From the NCBI GenBank assembly GCA_015069695.1, contig JADCRZ010000005.1:1-64000 (forward strand): DNA of 64,000 nt. The letters are read 5' to 3'. Origin of the DNA: Williamsia sp. (lineage in GTDB: Bacteria; Bacteroidota; Bacteroidia; Chitinophagales; Chitinophagaceae). The notes beneath the pieces are model-generated. The model was not told the origin of the DNA and ran no database searches. It saw only the letters and a list, made by a program, of their open reading frames with translations. The position numbers were made by a program, and so were the translations under genes. Positions 18,712 to 27,602 of the stretch are shown here, one piece after another. Within the stretch, counting starts at the first letter, position 1; each line of letters starts with the position of its first letter.

Positions 18712-20157
18712 TCATTTGCTAGTTAGCAGTTTATCAATCAGCTCTGCCAAAGAGGTATCGCTTGGAGCAGGCGCATCTGCATTTATTACCTGCCCATCTT
18801 TTCCAATAAGTAGATATCGTGGAATAGTGGTAAGTTTATACTGCTTGTAAAATGATGTTTTACTTGCGTTTAACAGTAAATAATTTTTCGCTTCTTTTAG
18901 ATCCTTTAAAGCGATGGTTTCCCGCCAAGATGCCGTTTCTCTGTCAAGGGAAATAGCTATAAAAGAAATTTGGTCTTGCGAGTATTTTTGAATAAGCTTT
19001 TTCAAATATGGCACTTCTTGAAGGCAAGGTATGCACCAGCTCGCCCAGAAATCGACAAGGACCAACTTACCTCTGTGTTGAGCTAAAATATCTTCCAGAT
19101 GAACTTGTTTGTTATCCGAAGCTGTTAATAATTGATTCGGCAATCCCTTGCGGTCCTTCATATTTTTGCGACGCTCTTTTAGTGCGTTTTTCACTATTTT
19201 TCTATATGTGAAATTGCCAGAATACTCTTTATACTGTCTATCATACTCGGAAGGCACGGCAACTCCAAGTGAGTTCGCGCGGTACATAATACGGCTTAAC
19301 AGATAATCTCTTGATAATCCAGTGAAGTTTTCCGCCACACTATCAAAGCATCTTTTGAACTCTTCTGTATTGTGCAAGCTCCACATGTGATTGCCAGGAA
19401 ACAACTCACGTATCACCTCGTTCAAACAGCTTCGTACATTACTGTTGAAACTCGATCTTTCAATAATTACATTAAAAGCCGGGATCAGTGCCCTTAACTT
19501 ATTACTATATAGATTATTTGCAACCAATGTGTCTTTATACCGCCTATACAGCTGTATAAGGCTCATATCATACATGTTTTTTGCATACGTCTCGGCCACT
19601 TCCCTAAATTTACTGCTTATCTTAAAGGCTTGTGCAAGAGAATCAAACAAAATTTTGCCTGCAACATTTGCTTTGACAATCTGATCTTTCTGTATCTGTT
19701 CCAGTTTTAATATTGTGTCCAGCGATGAATCCAAAATATATTCCGACAAGTAAGGATACTTTTGCATCTTATCGAAGGTTTGGAAGAATATCAATTCATT
19801 ATCTCTTTGTTTGCTGCCGCGGGAAGTTACAATTATTGGTGAATCGTTGGATCCTTTAATTGTGATTCGTTCGTTGGGGTAAGCAATAAATCTACTTGAG
19901 TGATAATAGAAGAGTGTTGGCTCATGGATAAGTGATTTGTTTTTTTCTTTCCCACGTAGTTCAGTTACTTCTACAAGATCGCCTTTTAAACCCTGCAGAG
20001 TAGCATACACAACTTTCGTAACATCTTCAAGAGAGTCCTGGGGTATACCTTCTGTTGTGGAAATGTAAATTGGTTTTGCCTTTCCTTCCAACGTATGATA
20101 GCTACGGCAACCAGCGAAACAGAGAAATATAGGAATGGGAATCATTAGCTTAAACAT
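18712..20157 (-). CDS. TlpA-like thioredoxin-fold lipoprotein
   Basis: The 481-residue protein starts MFKLMIPIPIFLCFAGCRSY, a lipoprotein signal with Cys17. A long helical middle part (about 120-330) of unknown fold is followed by a C-terminal thioredoxin-like domain with VDFWASWCIPC (Cys375 and Cys378), then FIAISLDRE and the cis-Pro region TTIPRYLLIGKDG. Such Bacteroidetes TlpA/ResA-like proteins reduce or exchange disulfides in the periplasm. The large N-terminal part is longer than the common DUF4369 domain. It is a single gene flanked by remnants, with no obvious operon partner. Confidence 0.88.
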   Translation of the reverse strand: MFKLMIPIPIFLCFAGCRSYHTLEGKAKPIYISTTEGIPQDSLEDVTKVVYATLQGLKGDLVEVTELRGKEKNKSLIHEPTLFYYHSSRFIAYPNERITIKGSNDSPIIVTSRGSKQRDNELIFFQTFDKMQKYPYLSEYILDSSLDTILKLEQIQKDQIVKANVAGKILFDSLAQAFKISSKFREVAETYAKNMYDMSLIQLYRRYKDTLVANNLYSNKLRALIPAFNVIIERSSFNSNVRSCLNEVIRELFPGNHMWSLHNTEEFKRCFDSVAENFTGLSRDYLLSRIMYRANSLGVAVPSEYDRQYKEYSGNFTYRKIVKNALKERRKNMKDRKGLPNQLLTASDNKQVHLEDILAQHRGKLVLVDFWASWCIPCLQEVPYLKKLIQKYSQDQISFIAISLDRETASWRETIALKDLKEAKNYLLLNASKTSFYKQYKLTTIPRYLLIGKDGQVINADAPAPSDTSLAELIDKLLTSK

Positions 20158-20344
20158 CTATCCAAGTTTTATTACTCTGATGGAGGCTGGTCTGGACATT
20201 AAAGCAATCTTGCAAAGACGATGCCTCATTATGTGTTTTCAAGTTAGGAAGAAAAATGCAGATATTCTTCCTAACAGGTCGCGTCCCTTGATTACAAGAC
20301 CTGATTTCAATCAGTTTCCCTTTATTCCCTTTTACAGTGTCGGC

Positions 20345-20830
20345 CGCTGTGAGCTGGCAGGTTCAGCAAGCTTTCCATAATATTCCTTGTACCGGATGAC
20401 CTCTGCAATGACATTGACGCAAAGCTGAGTCATCTACCCTGAGATCAGCTTGTGGTCCAGGCTTATTGTCACCGACCGGCTCCGACCAAAAACCACATAA
20501 CGGCCTATGCCCATCTGCCTTACCCGGCACCGGCATATCTTCTCTCCAAAAGCAACGGTTATCTGAAAGTCTTTCCTATCCATCGTTAATAATTTTCAAT
20601 GTCTGCAAATTTTATCCGCATCTGCTGGGTCTGGATTTTCACAACGATAAACAGCTCGCCGAAGATCAGCTGTATCCGCGGCCGCAGGCTGGCGTCCATG
20701 TTCACCCGCCGGCTCGTGTGCCGGTCGATGTACGGCCTGGGCTTATGCGCATACTGTCTGTTCAGAATTTCCTACAGCGGCGGCTCGCCCCGCACCATAT
20801 TGGAGAATGCCGTGTAGAAGAATATAGTAT
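20345..20830 (-). pseudogene. Two adjacent decayed genes of unknown (possibly phage) origin
   Basis: On the minus strand a first frame reads NMDASLRPRIQLIFGELFIV and ends IKFADIENY, with an upstream internal stop. Two bases after its stop (20586) an ATG at 20583 begins MDRKDFQITVAFGEKICRCR, continues to SVTISLDHKLISG, hits a stop, and goes on as MTQLCVNVIAEVIRYKEYYG. The tight gene-to-gene spacing is what a real operon looks like, so these were genes once. No family recognised. The rest of 20158-20907 (both ends) shows nothing I can call. Confidence 0.4.
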
Positions 20831-21522
20831 CCTGCCGCCGATAATTGCATCCGATATTTACTCTAATTTAATAATGCGTTCCCCTTCTTAAACTTCAATT
20901 CTTATATATGACAGTAAGAGGTTGCTTGTTAATACTGCTGTTTTGCATGATTGCGAAACCCATTTATGCAGACTTCAATTACAAGGTTCGCATGCAGTTC
21001 CAGTCCTTCGAAGCCGGCAGCAAATTTTATCTGGTAAATACATTGAATGGCGAAATTACCGACAGTCTCATGTATAATGGGAAGGAATTAATGTTCACTG
21101 GACGCAGCTCCGAAATTTCTTGTAGACGGGTTGAAAGATCGAATCGTAAATTCATGGTCTCCTTTATTGTGGAGCCGGCTTGATCACGATTACAGAAAAC
21201 AATGGTGTTTACGTGTTACGAGGAGGCGTACAGAATAAACTATTTGAGGAACGCCTAAAGAATACATCACCAGTGGTCAAGCAAGGGCGTTCGTGCGCTT
21301 ATACAAATCTATTTAGCCTGTGGGGTGAGAAAAATACGCTTTCCTCACATAAAATTGACAGTGTTTACCGGACGTTGTCGCCAGCCTTGCAGTCTCACCG
21401 AATAAGAAGATTGCTTAAATCTTGCATTCGCTCTGATTCCATGAAACAGGCAATCACCTTAATGCAGAATGACAGCAGTGGCAATGTTGTTAGAATTACA
21501 TTTCCTAGTAGTAATTATATAC

Positions 21523-22589
21523 GGCTTTTTTGCATGAATAATTAAGCGGCTCTTACTTTGATGGCCACAGGCATTCCTATACTGGCCATCTTATTCAATA
21601 CGTAACATCTGATGCTTACTTCCACTTTCTGCTGCTCGATGTCTCTGCAGGCAAGTTTTTCTCCAAACTGGGTCTTTAATCTGAACATGGTGTATTCCGC
21701 TACACTGCGCCTGTGATAGCCTACCTGCTTCTTCCAACGCTTTCTACCCACTTTCCTGATCTGGCGAATCGTTCTGTCTCTAGGCAACTCTACGCCCCGG
21801 CTGTTCCCATGTTTTTTGATCCGTGCATTTTTGCGTGGCGGGATTACCGCCTTTATCTTTCTTTTCTTCAACTGCTCATACACCTTCTTCCTGTCATAAG
21901 CGCCATCGGTTGCCAGTTTCTTCACCTTGCCTTCCACTGCATCCAGCAAAGTGCCCACCATGGCTGCATCATCCACACTGTTAGTGGTCATCGCACAGCT
22001 TTCTATCTCTCCAGTACTTTCATCCACTGCCAGGTGTATCTTTCTCCAGGTGCGGTGCTTCGACCAACCATGTTGCCGTACTTTCCATTCCCCTTCTCCA
22101 TACACCTTTGCTCCCGTGCTGTCGATAACAATGTACTTGTCCGGGCCGGCAGTACCTTTAACTTCCGGATGCAGTCTTTTATGCCTGCGGTTTATCACAC
22201 TATAATCTGGCACTTTCACCTTCCAGCCCCTGAAGGCTACCAATGATTCCAGGAATCCTTGTGTCTGCCGGTAACCAAGATGGTATACTTCCTTGACAAT
22301 ACAGGCCATTTCAATGCAGTTGTCTGAATACAGATACTGAGCACCTCTTTGAGTTTCTCCCTGGTAGTACCACTGGTTTTCCAGTTCTTCGGGCATCCAT
22401 ATGTGCAAAGAGCCTCTCTGCTTGAGTGCTTGGTTATATAGGGGCCAGTTTGTAATTTTATACCGGCTACGTTTCGTGGCCTTTGGGCGGTTTGTTTTTT
22501 GTTGCTTCACATCTCAAAATTCCGACCGTCCTTCTTATTTCCCTCCCTCCTCGACTGTTATTTCTTTCCTATATTCATGCAACAAAGCC
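21523..22589. mobile_element. IS5-family, IS903-group insertion sequence, 1067 bp
   Basis: The ends are inverted repeats: left GGCTTTTTTGCATGAATA at 21523, and right, read inward on the minus strand, GGCTTTGTTGCATGAATA from 22589. They differ at one of 18 positions and resemble the IS903 type. They are bordered by 9-base target repeats ATTATATAC (21514-21522) and ATTATATAT (22590-22598), matching at 8 of 9. Nine-base duplication is the rule for IS903-group elements. The element contains one full transposase gene on the minus strand and looks complete, so the insertion is probably recent. Confidence 0.93.
21542..22510 (-). CDS. IS5-family (IS903 group) transposase
   Basis: The 322-residue protein fits the IS903-type DDE transposase. 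An N-terminal DUF4372-like helical part (NWPLYNQALKQRGSLHIWMP) is followed by the RNase-H-like core: YIVIDSTGAKVYGEGEWKVR carries the first Asp, KLATDGAYDRKKVYEQL the second, and GYHRRSVAEYTMFRLKTQFG the Y-(2)-R-(3)-E-(6)-K signature with the catalytic Glu. It covers almost the whole element between the terminal repeats and has no frameshift, so it may be active. It is transcribed against the gene it interrupts. Confidence 0.95.
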   Translation of the reverse strand: MKQQKTNRPKATKRSRYKITNWPLYNQALKQRGSLHIWMPEELENQWYYQGETQRGAQYLYSDNCIEMACIVKEVYHLGYRQTQGFLESLVAFRGWKVKVPDYSVINRRHKRLHPEVKGTAGPDKYIVIDSTGAKVYGEGEWKVRQHGWSKHRTWRKIHLAVDESTGEIESCAMTTNSVDDAAMVGTLLDAVEGKVKKLATDGAYDRKKVYEQLKKRKIKAVIPPRKNARIKKHGNSRGVELPRDRTIRQIRKVGRKRWKKQVGYHRRSVAEYTMFRLKTQFGEKLACRDIEQQKVEVSIRCYVLNKMASIGMPVAIKVRAA

Positions 22590-22993
22590 ATTATATATTG
22601 TTAGATTTTTGGGCAAGTTGGTGCGGTCCCTGCAGGCAAAATAACCCATCCTTAAGGTCGACTTCTGACCTACTTAAATCGAAGAATTTCAGAATAGTAA
22701 GTATTTCCGGTGATGATGACATAAAAGCATGGAAGGCAGCTATCAGGAAGGACAGCTTGAACTGGATCCATGTTTCTGACCTGAAAGGATGGAATAACCA
22801 ATACATAATAGAATATGGTGTTCGGGCACTTCCGACTTATGTCTTAATTTCTCCTGAGGGGAAAATCTTATTTCGTTCAGTGAATGAAATTGAGAAGATT
22901 ATTAGCATTGTGAAGGAGATCTATAGCATGCAGTGATTTCTGAATGCTGTTCCTTTTAACCATTTTTGTGTTAATAGAAAACACATAGCACCT

Positions 22994-23105
22994 AATCATC
23001 GAGAGCAGCTTCAATGAACGGTTCTATCCTGTTGCAAGTACTACCGGTCAGGCCGCAGTCGATCTTGGGAACGCGGATGTAGGGCCTCCACATAACTTAT
23101 AAATG
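22994..23105 (-). pseudogene. Short unassigned coding remnant
   Basis: The minus strand reads MWRPYIRVPKIDCGLTGSTC followed by NRIEPFIEAALDD and a stop at 22994. It is a plausible protein C-terminus but the start is lost within about 110 bases. Same strand and GC-rich character as the other debris between 12.6 and 32.5 kb. No family recognised. Confidence 0.3.
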
Positions 23106-23137
23106 GTGTGGCGCTAATCGATTACTGAAAGGCGTGA

Positions 23138-23758
23138 TTATTCAACTTCAATTTTCTCTTCTTTCCTATTTTTCAAACTGTATAAGCAGCCAATGGTAAC
23201 AACCAAAAAAAGACTGATTATGCTCATGAAAATTCCAGAAGTAACCGCCCATTTCCATGGCCTTTGAAAAGTATCTGTTAATTCTGTTTGTCCAGCTATT
23301 GCCTCCTTTGTATAATCATTGATTGTCCATTTCCCCTGAGAGGCTTGCAATGAGCTTTGAGCCCAATTTGTGTCTATATAAGTGGCGTTTATATAATGAA
23401 TAAGCCCTTCGATAGTTCCAATTGTTAATGAAAAGAAGATGCCAGCTAGCGCAAATTGTCCAATAGTAGGTCTGTCAAGTTGAGCAATCCTGTTAAGCAT
23501 TTTATAAGAAAGTATAATACCACATATCAAGATACCGAATGTTAAAGCGGTAGTCAACGAATTGCTTGAGTATTTTGTGTTGCTATTTAACGTACACAGA
23601 CTGCTTATCCAAATGGCTACAGTAGAAATCAAACCATAAAATATTCCAGTCTTTATCGATTGTGTGTTGCTTAAATTCTGGACATTCATAATATTCTTTA
23701 TAACAGGAGGATGAATCATTTGTAATAAGCTTTCAATATATGTATTTGAGTTGCACAC
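23138..23758 (-). CDS. DUF4199-like integral membrane protein
   Basis: The 206-residue protein has four predicted membrane segments: GIFYGLISTVAIWISSLCTL, ALTFGILICGIILSY, FALAGIFFSLTIGTIEGLIH and AVTSGIFMSIISLFLVVTIG, with a polar loop before the last one. This layout, plus YKMLNRIAQLDRPTIGQFAL after helix 2, fits the DUF4199 family of small Bacteroidetes membrane proteins of unknown function. An internal ATG at 23689 (MNVQNLSNTQS) is an equally plausible start because the first 23 residues are polar and unlike the family start. It stands alone. Confidence 0.7.
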   Translation of the reverse strand: MCNSNTYIESLLQMIHPPVIKNIMNVQNLSNTQSIKTGIFYGLISTVAIWISSLCTLNSNTKYSSNSLTTALTFGILICGIILSYKMLNRIAQLDRPTIGQFALAGIFFSLTIGTIEGLIHYINATYIDTNWAQSSLQASQGKWTINDYTKEAIAGQTELTDTFQRPWKWAVTSGIFMSIISLFLVVTIGCLYSLKNRKEEKIEVE

Positions 23759-24465
23759 CGAATATACAAAAATCTATTGAACAGCGACAGGCTCAGGATT
23801 CTCCTTCTTTAATTGTATGGCATGGCTGTCAATTCTTCCTCTCTTATTACCGACACTAGATGGCAGAATAGAATCTCTGGTGTATATACAATTTCGCTGT
23901 TCGTAATACCGTCAAGCTTCGATAGTCATGCCAAATAAAAAAGCCTCAAAAGAGGCTTTTCAAGTTTATGCTTTTGCGATTCACAGGTGAACGGTAACTA
24001 ACTGGCGTGAAACATTCAATTAATCATTATCCAAAGCATAACCATCCACAATTTAACCAAAAGCCCGTTTCAGCACTATAAGGGTTTTCTCCTATCGCCA
24101 GCAAATAGTTTATACCATCTGCTGGTGATAATGTAAATGCTTTGCAGCAAACAATCAACCCCATTAAAGGGGTATGATTCATTCAAATCAATTAATACCT
24201 TGATCATGTAATTCTGTTCCTGTTTCCCTTTTCAAAAGGCAAGTGCAGCGTGATATGTGATCCTATGAGCCTCGTTTTGGTTATACTGAGAAAGCTTCAC
24301 CTCTGGTTTATCTGGCATTCGTCCATTCCTCCATAGAACAGTCCACCCTCCTAAAAGTTAGTTCATACATTGTCTTACCTCAACACTTATTTTATGCAAT
24401 ACGATCCTATATAAAACCATCTACGCTTTTTCTATTACCGACTGGTCATTTTCACAGGCACAGCA
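23759..24465. other. Gene-free stretch, about 700 bases
   Basis: I see no intact gene. The stretch contains a small terminator-like hairpin (23937-23960). At about 24190-24260 the minus strand can be read as GSHITLHLPFEKGNRNRIT followed, one base overlapped, by MIKVLIDLNES. That looks like a histidine-kinase tail next to a response-regulator start, but the similarity is too short to call. The final 60 bases probably hold the true signal-peptide start of the next gene. Confidence 0.35.
23937..23960. terminator. Rho-independent terminator-like hairpin
   Basis: AAAAGCCTC, a loop of AAAA, then GAGGCTTTT: a short GC stem with A-run and T-run flanks that would work in both directions. No gene ends close by on either strand, so it may be left over from lost DNA. 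Confidence 0.5.
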
Positions 24466-25548
24466 ATGATGCTGTCAAACCCAACTACCGCACAGTCTTA
24501 CTACTCAGGCTTTTCTTCCACCAGCGGCAATTACAGCTCTACTTCACCTTCTGGCTTGTTATGCCTGTCACCTTCCTTCAGCAACGATCAGAACATCGCT
24601 ACCGCAGACCTGACCGATTACGCGCAAGTTGCCGGAACGCTCAGCGTGGCGCTGACCTGTAACACTTCAGATTACTCCATCAGGGCAGCCTTGAACCTGC
24701 CTGCTGGTACCACAGAGGTGCCGGCCGGATACAGTGCGGGATTTCATGTCCAGTTCGGTTCCGTTGCAAGTCTGGCATTGCTGCAGAGCAACCTCAGTCT
24801 TAAAACTTACTTTGCGGGCGTTCCCAGGGAAACGGTTCCTGCGGCTAACCTGGCCGGGATATCAATACTGACCGGGGGATCGCCGACAGATATATTTTTC
24901 ACGGCTACTTTGTCCTTCGATGAAGTGGAGCTGGACTTCAATACATCCGTCTTACCGCTGGGAGCAGCCTTCGATTACCGCTTTTTTTATGCCTTTGCCG
25001 CTCCCGCCACATTGCCTGTCAAGCTTACTACTGTCACCGCTTCAGGGCAGGCAAGTAGCCTTACGCTTACCTGGACCACAACTTCAGAAACGGGCACAGA
25101 TCGTTTCGAAGTGCAAAGGAACAGCGGAAATGATATATATGTTACTATCGGTGTGATCAGGGCTGCAGCGGCTGTCGGTTCCCTGGCAACTTATACGTAT
25201 GTAGACAAATCAGCTTATGGCAGTAGTAAACAGACATACCGGTTGAAAATCGTGGATCGGAACGGCAGTGTGGCGTACTCAAAGGTCATCTCCATTGCAG
25301 GTAGCGATGCCCCCGGCATCAGAGTATATCCAAGTTATGTTTCCAAAGGACAAGCCATTACTGTTACGGCTAACGGCAATAACTTGATGTATGCCTGTTT
25401 GCTTGACGCTACAGGCAGAGCGGTAAGCAGTTACATGATCAAAGCCAAGACGTTGGTGCCAACCGATCATCTAAACCATGGAATGTATCTGCTTAAAGTA
25501 ACCAATGGAAAAAACGCAATCCTGACACAAAAATTGATCGTGCAATAG
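24466..25548 (+). CDS. Secreted protein with T9SS C-terminal sorting domain
   Basis: The N-terminal third (YYSGFSSTSGNYSSTSPSGL) begins a Ser/Thr-rich beta domain, a fibronectin-III-like segment follows at about 190-280 (TLPVKLTTVTASGQASSLTL, SETGTDRFEVQR), and the last 80 residues (IRVYPSYVSKGQAITV to GMYLLKVTNGKNAILTQKLI) are a type IX secretion sorting domain. The codons just upstream of the first ATG (24466) encode RLVIFTG before TAMML and TTAQS, which look like the front of the signal peptide, but a stop precedes them and no ATG is in frame. The start is therefore uncertain and may be mutated. Function unknown; probably cell-surface. Confidence 0.75.
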   Translation: MMLSNPTTAQSYYSGFSSTSGNYSSTSPSGLLCLSPSFSNDQNIATADLTDYAQVAGTLSVALTCNTSDYSIRAALNLPAGTTEVPAGYSAGFHVQFGSVASLALLQSNLSLKTYFAGVPRETVPAANLAGISILTGGSPTDIFFTATLSFDEVELDFNTSVLPLGAAFDYRFFYAFAAPATLPVKLTTVTASGQASSLTLTWTTTSETGTDRFEVQRNSGNDIYVTIGVIRAAAAVGSLATYTYVDKSAYGSSKQTYRLKIVDRNGSVAYSKVISIAGSDAPGIRVYPSYVSKGQAITVTANGNNLMYACLLDATGRAVSSYMIKAKTLVPTDHLNHGMYLLKVTNGKNAILTQKLIVQ

Positions 25549-25630
25549 CAGTTGTATCAGGGGCACGCCATACGAATCATGCTGATGGCAAAGGTCGTTT
25601 CCCTCATTTGATGCACCCAATAACCCGGAC

Positions 25631-25673
25631 AAACAAAAAGGCCTGCACTTAGCCGGTGCAGGCCTTTTTGTTT
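25631..25673. terminator. Strong bidirectional rho-independent terminator
   Basis: A perfect 18-bp stem: AAACAAAAAGGCCTGCAC at 25631-25648 pairs with 25656-25673 across a 7-base loop TTAGCCG. A-run on one side and T-run on the other allow it to stop transcription of both the rightward T9SS protein gene (ends 25548) and the leftward exported-protein gene (ends 25716). Confidence 0.93.
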
Positions 25674-25715
25674 ATATTTTATTATTGATGGCCAGATCTT
25701 TAGTAGAGGGGGGGA

Positions 25716-26204
25716 TTATTGTTGTGTGGCAGTGTAAACAACACTCAGGGTGTATGTACCTGCATCGTAACTGAAACCAGGGTTGGCATTGTAATCCACG
25801 CTGAACGAGCTTGATCCCCTTGATCCGCTGGTCAGCGATGCAGCCGTTGTAGACAGCGAGTTGAAAGAAGACCCACCGTTCAAGCGTACACCCAGTACGG
25901 AGGATGGCATCTGTGTGGCAGGAGCAGCCGGGCCGGTGAAGGTAGCAGCGGCAGCTTTTACGGTTACAGCCCAAGGGCGGTTGGATTTTACCTGGAAGGT
26001 AGAGGCATTGCTGTTGGTCAGGCCGTTCTGATATTCGCTTACATCATTGAAGAGAAAGGAAGTACCAGTAGCGGAAGAAACCGAGATGTTGATGGCATTC
26101 TGCAGGGTCAGGGTAACGGTCTGGCTGGCAGCGGAAGTCGATTGAGCGTTAGCGGCTGTGAAGGCGGCGAAGAGAACAACTGCGAGGGTAAGGATCTTTT
26201 TCAT
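25716..26204 (-). CDS. Small exported beta-rich protein
   Basis: The 162-residue protein has a clear signal peptide (MKKILTLAVVLFAAFTAANA, cleaved before QSTSA). The mature part is Ser/Thr/Ala-rich with alternating strands: VTLTLQNAINISVSS, FQVKSNRPWAVTVKA, and a final YDAGTYTLSVVYTATQQ. This pattern occurs in small Bacteroidetes exported proteins related to spore-coat-U or fimbrial-type beta-sandwiches, but I cannot assign a family with confidence. The shape of the last strand suggests an immunoglobulin-like fold. It converges on the T9SS gene with a shared terminator. Role unknown, perhaps a surface or fibre component. Confidence 0.75.
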   Translation of the reverse strand: MKKILTLAVVLFAAFTAANAQSTSAASQTVTLTLQNAINISVSSATGTSFLFNDVSEYQNGLTNSNASTFQVKSNRPWAVTVKAAAATFTGPAAPATQMPSSVLGVRLNGGSSFNSLSTTAASLTSGSRGSSSFSVDYNANPGFSYDAGTYTLSVVYTATQQ

Positions 26205-26464
26205 GGTATCAGATTTTTTAGATTTTTTCTTTTGTGTGTTATGCTCCTATAGTTTCCAACGCCGTGCCGGAATGGCAACCGGTTGATTGTGAGGCAAAAG
26301 CCCTTCGGCATGCCCTGACTTCCTTCCCAAAGCTGGAAAACGGTTCCAAAAATCGGCTAATGACTGTTAAACGAAGGCCGAACACCGGAGGGTAAGAAGG
26401 ATAAAAGGATATCGCTACTGGTGGTTCGAATCTCCTGCAAAAAATGCGCACCCGCCACCTTATA

Positions 26465-27600
26465 CCAACTTGCTAACAAGGTGTTACATTTAGCCAACTG
26501 AAGTTACACATGCTCTTTATAACGTCGTTTTCTCTATTGATCTCCCTGAGTGCTTTTGACAGCTGCCCCTCTACCTGATAAATGGAAGTGAAAACATGGT
26601 TGTTGAACCCCTTTTGCTCCCGGATGTAATCCCATAGGTGCTCCGTAGGGTTGAGCTGCGGTGAGTAAGGAGGCAACAATAGTAACCGGATATCTTGCGG
26701 CACTTCAAGCGTCCCGCTGGTATGCCAGCCTGCCGAATCCAAACATAATATAATCCTGTACTTGCCGTATACTCTGCCCAATGCCCTCAAAAATATGTTC
26801 ATGATCTGTGTATTGGTCAAGGGTGCTATGATCGAATAGTTTTCCCCTGTATCGGGCATACGGCCGTGTATGCATACAGGTACTCTCTTATCATCTGCTG
26901 GCCTATCCCGGCTCTGCTGCCTGCAGGTACCCAGCATCTGCTTACGTTGTTTATACGCCCGAACCTGGCTTCATCCTCAAAGAACAGCTTGACGGGTCTG
27001 GAGTCCTTTACTTTTCCGTAGCAGGCTGCCAGTAGCCGCGGAAGTTTTTTTTAAACGCTTGCTGCGCCTCTACATCCTGGCTGGGATGCTTGGGCCGGGG
27101 CGCTTTCTTGCTCCATGCGTGCCGCCTGAACAGATCCCAGATATAATCGTTGGAAACTACACCACCCAGCTTCTTTTCTACTACATCCTTTATGTCATGG
27201 AAGGTCAGCATAGCTCCCTTGAGTGCCTTGGATTGCAATTGCTTCATCACGACTGCTTCCTGCTCCAGGCTCATGAACGACGTAGCCTGTCTGCAACCGC
27301 CTCACTGCAGCGCTTTATCAAAGTCAGCTCCCTTGGTATTATAAGTACGTACAATACGTTTCACTATGGTGGCTGTCGTGCCTAACATGTCAGCTATTTC
27401 CTGGGCCCTCTTACCCGGACCATTGGCAACGGCGTGGAGGATTTGCCAGTAAGTGTGCAGGCGTATCTGTTTCTGTTGTGTCATTCGGGCTTTTAGCTCT
27501 TCGAGGCTAAGATGAGCACGAAGGGTAAGATGACACATAGTGATTGTTGTCACCTAAATGTACTTATTATTTATTAAATATCAACTTGTTAGCAAGTTGG
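26465..27600. mobile_element. IS630-family element with decayed transposase
   Basis: The ends are inverted repeats: CCAACTTGCTAACAAG at 26465 and CTTGTTAGCAAGTTGG ending at 27600. Each is bordered by TA (26463-26464 and 27601-27602), the usual IS630 target. Inside, the minus strand encodes the pieces of an IS630-type transposase. The ends look well preserved while the gene is broken, so the copy could be moved only if a transposase were supplied in trans. Confidence 0.87.
26473..27553 (-). pseudogene. IS630-family transposase, broken by a stop and frameshifts
   Basis: The N-terminal piece (from 27553) has the helix-turn-helix segment EIADMLGTTATIVKRIVRTY and ends ALQ at a stop (27302). The same frame resumes with SLEQEAVVMKQLQ and a second HTH-like KKLGGVVSNDYIWDLFRRH. 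At about 27045 the frame shifts: LLAACYGKVKDSRPVKLFFE and DEARFGRINN, carrying the first catalytic Asp, are in another frame. At about 26850 it shifts again into DTGENYSIIAPLTNTQIM, IILCLDSAGWHTS and LLPPYSPQLNPTEHLWDYIR, the second Asp and the final Glu of the DDE triad. At least three lesions, so not functional. Confidence 0.88.
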
Positions 27601-27602
27601 TA

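Larger units (their letters stand above)
20908..22936 (+). pseudogene. DUF4369/TlpA thioredoxin-fold gene, frameshifted and split by an IS element
   Basis: The gene starts with a signal peptide (MTVRGCLLILLFCMIAKPIY) and an N-terminal DUF4369-like domain (KVRMQFQSFEAGSKFYLVNT). At about 21178 the frame ends early (IVEPA, stop), while the next frame continues LITITENNGVYVLRGG, as if one G had been lost. The second part runs to TFPSSNYI at 21522, where the IS at 21523-22589 is inserted. After the IS the sequence resumes LLDFWASWCGPCRQNNPSLR, a thioredoxin domain with CGPC, and ends at 22936. Joining across the IS gives SSNYILLDFWASWCGPC in frame. It would be a periplasmic disulfide protein of about 330 residues; it is now broken. 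Confidence 0.88.

Noticed and set aside
24180-24265. Histidine-kinase tail plus response-regulator start on the minus strand (GSHITLHLPFE, then MIKVLI)
   Set aside because: Only about 30 residues are suggestive and neither frame extends; too short to call a two-component remnant.
26239-26451. tRNA-like T-loop (GGTTCGAATCTCC) and a 70-codon open frame in the upstream region of the exported protein gene
   Set aside because: The T-stem does not pair properly, and no acceptor or anticodon stem can be built. The frame reads like non-coding translation (RRFEPPVAISFYPSYPPVFG) with no family.
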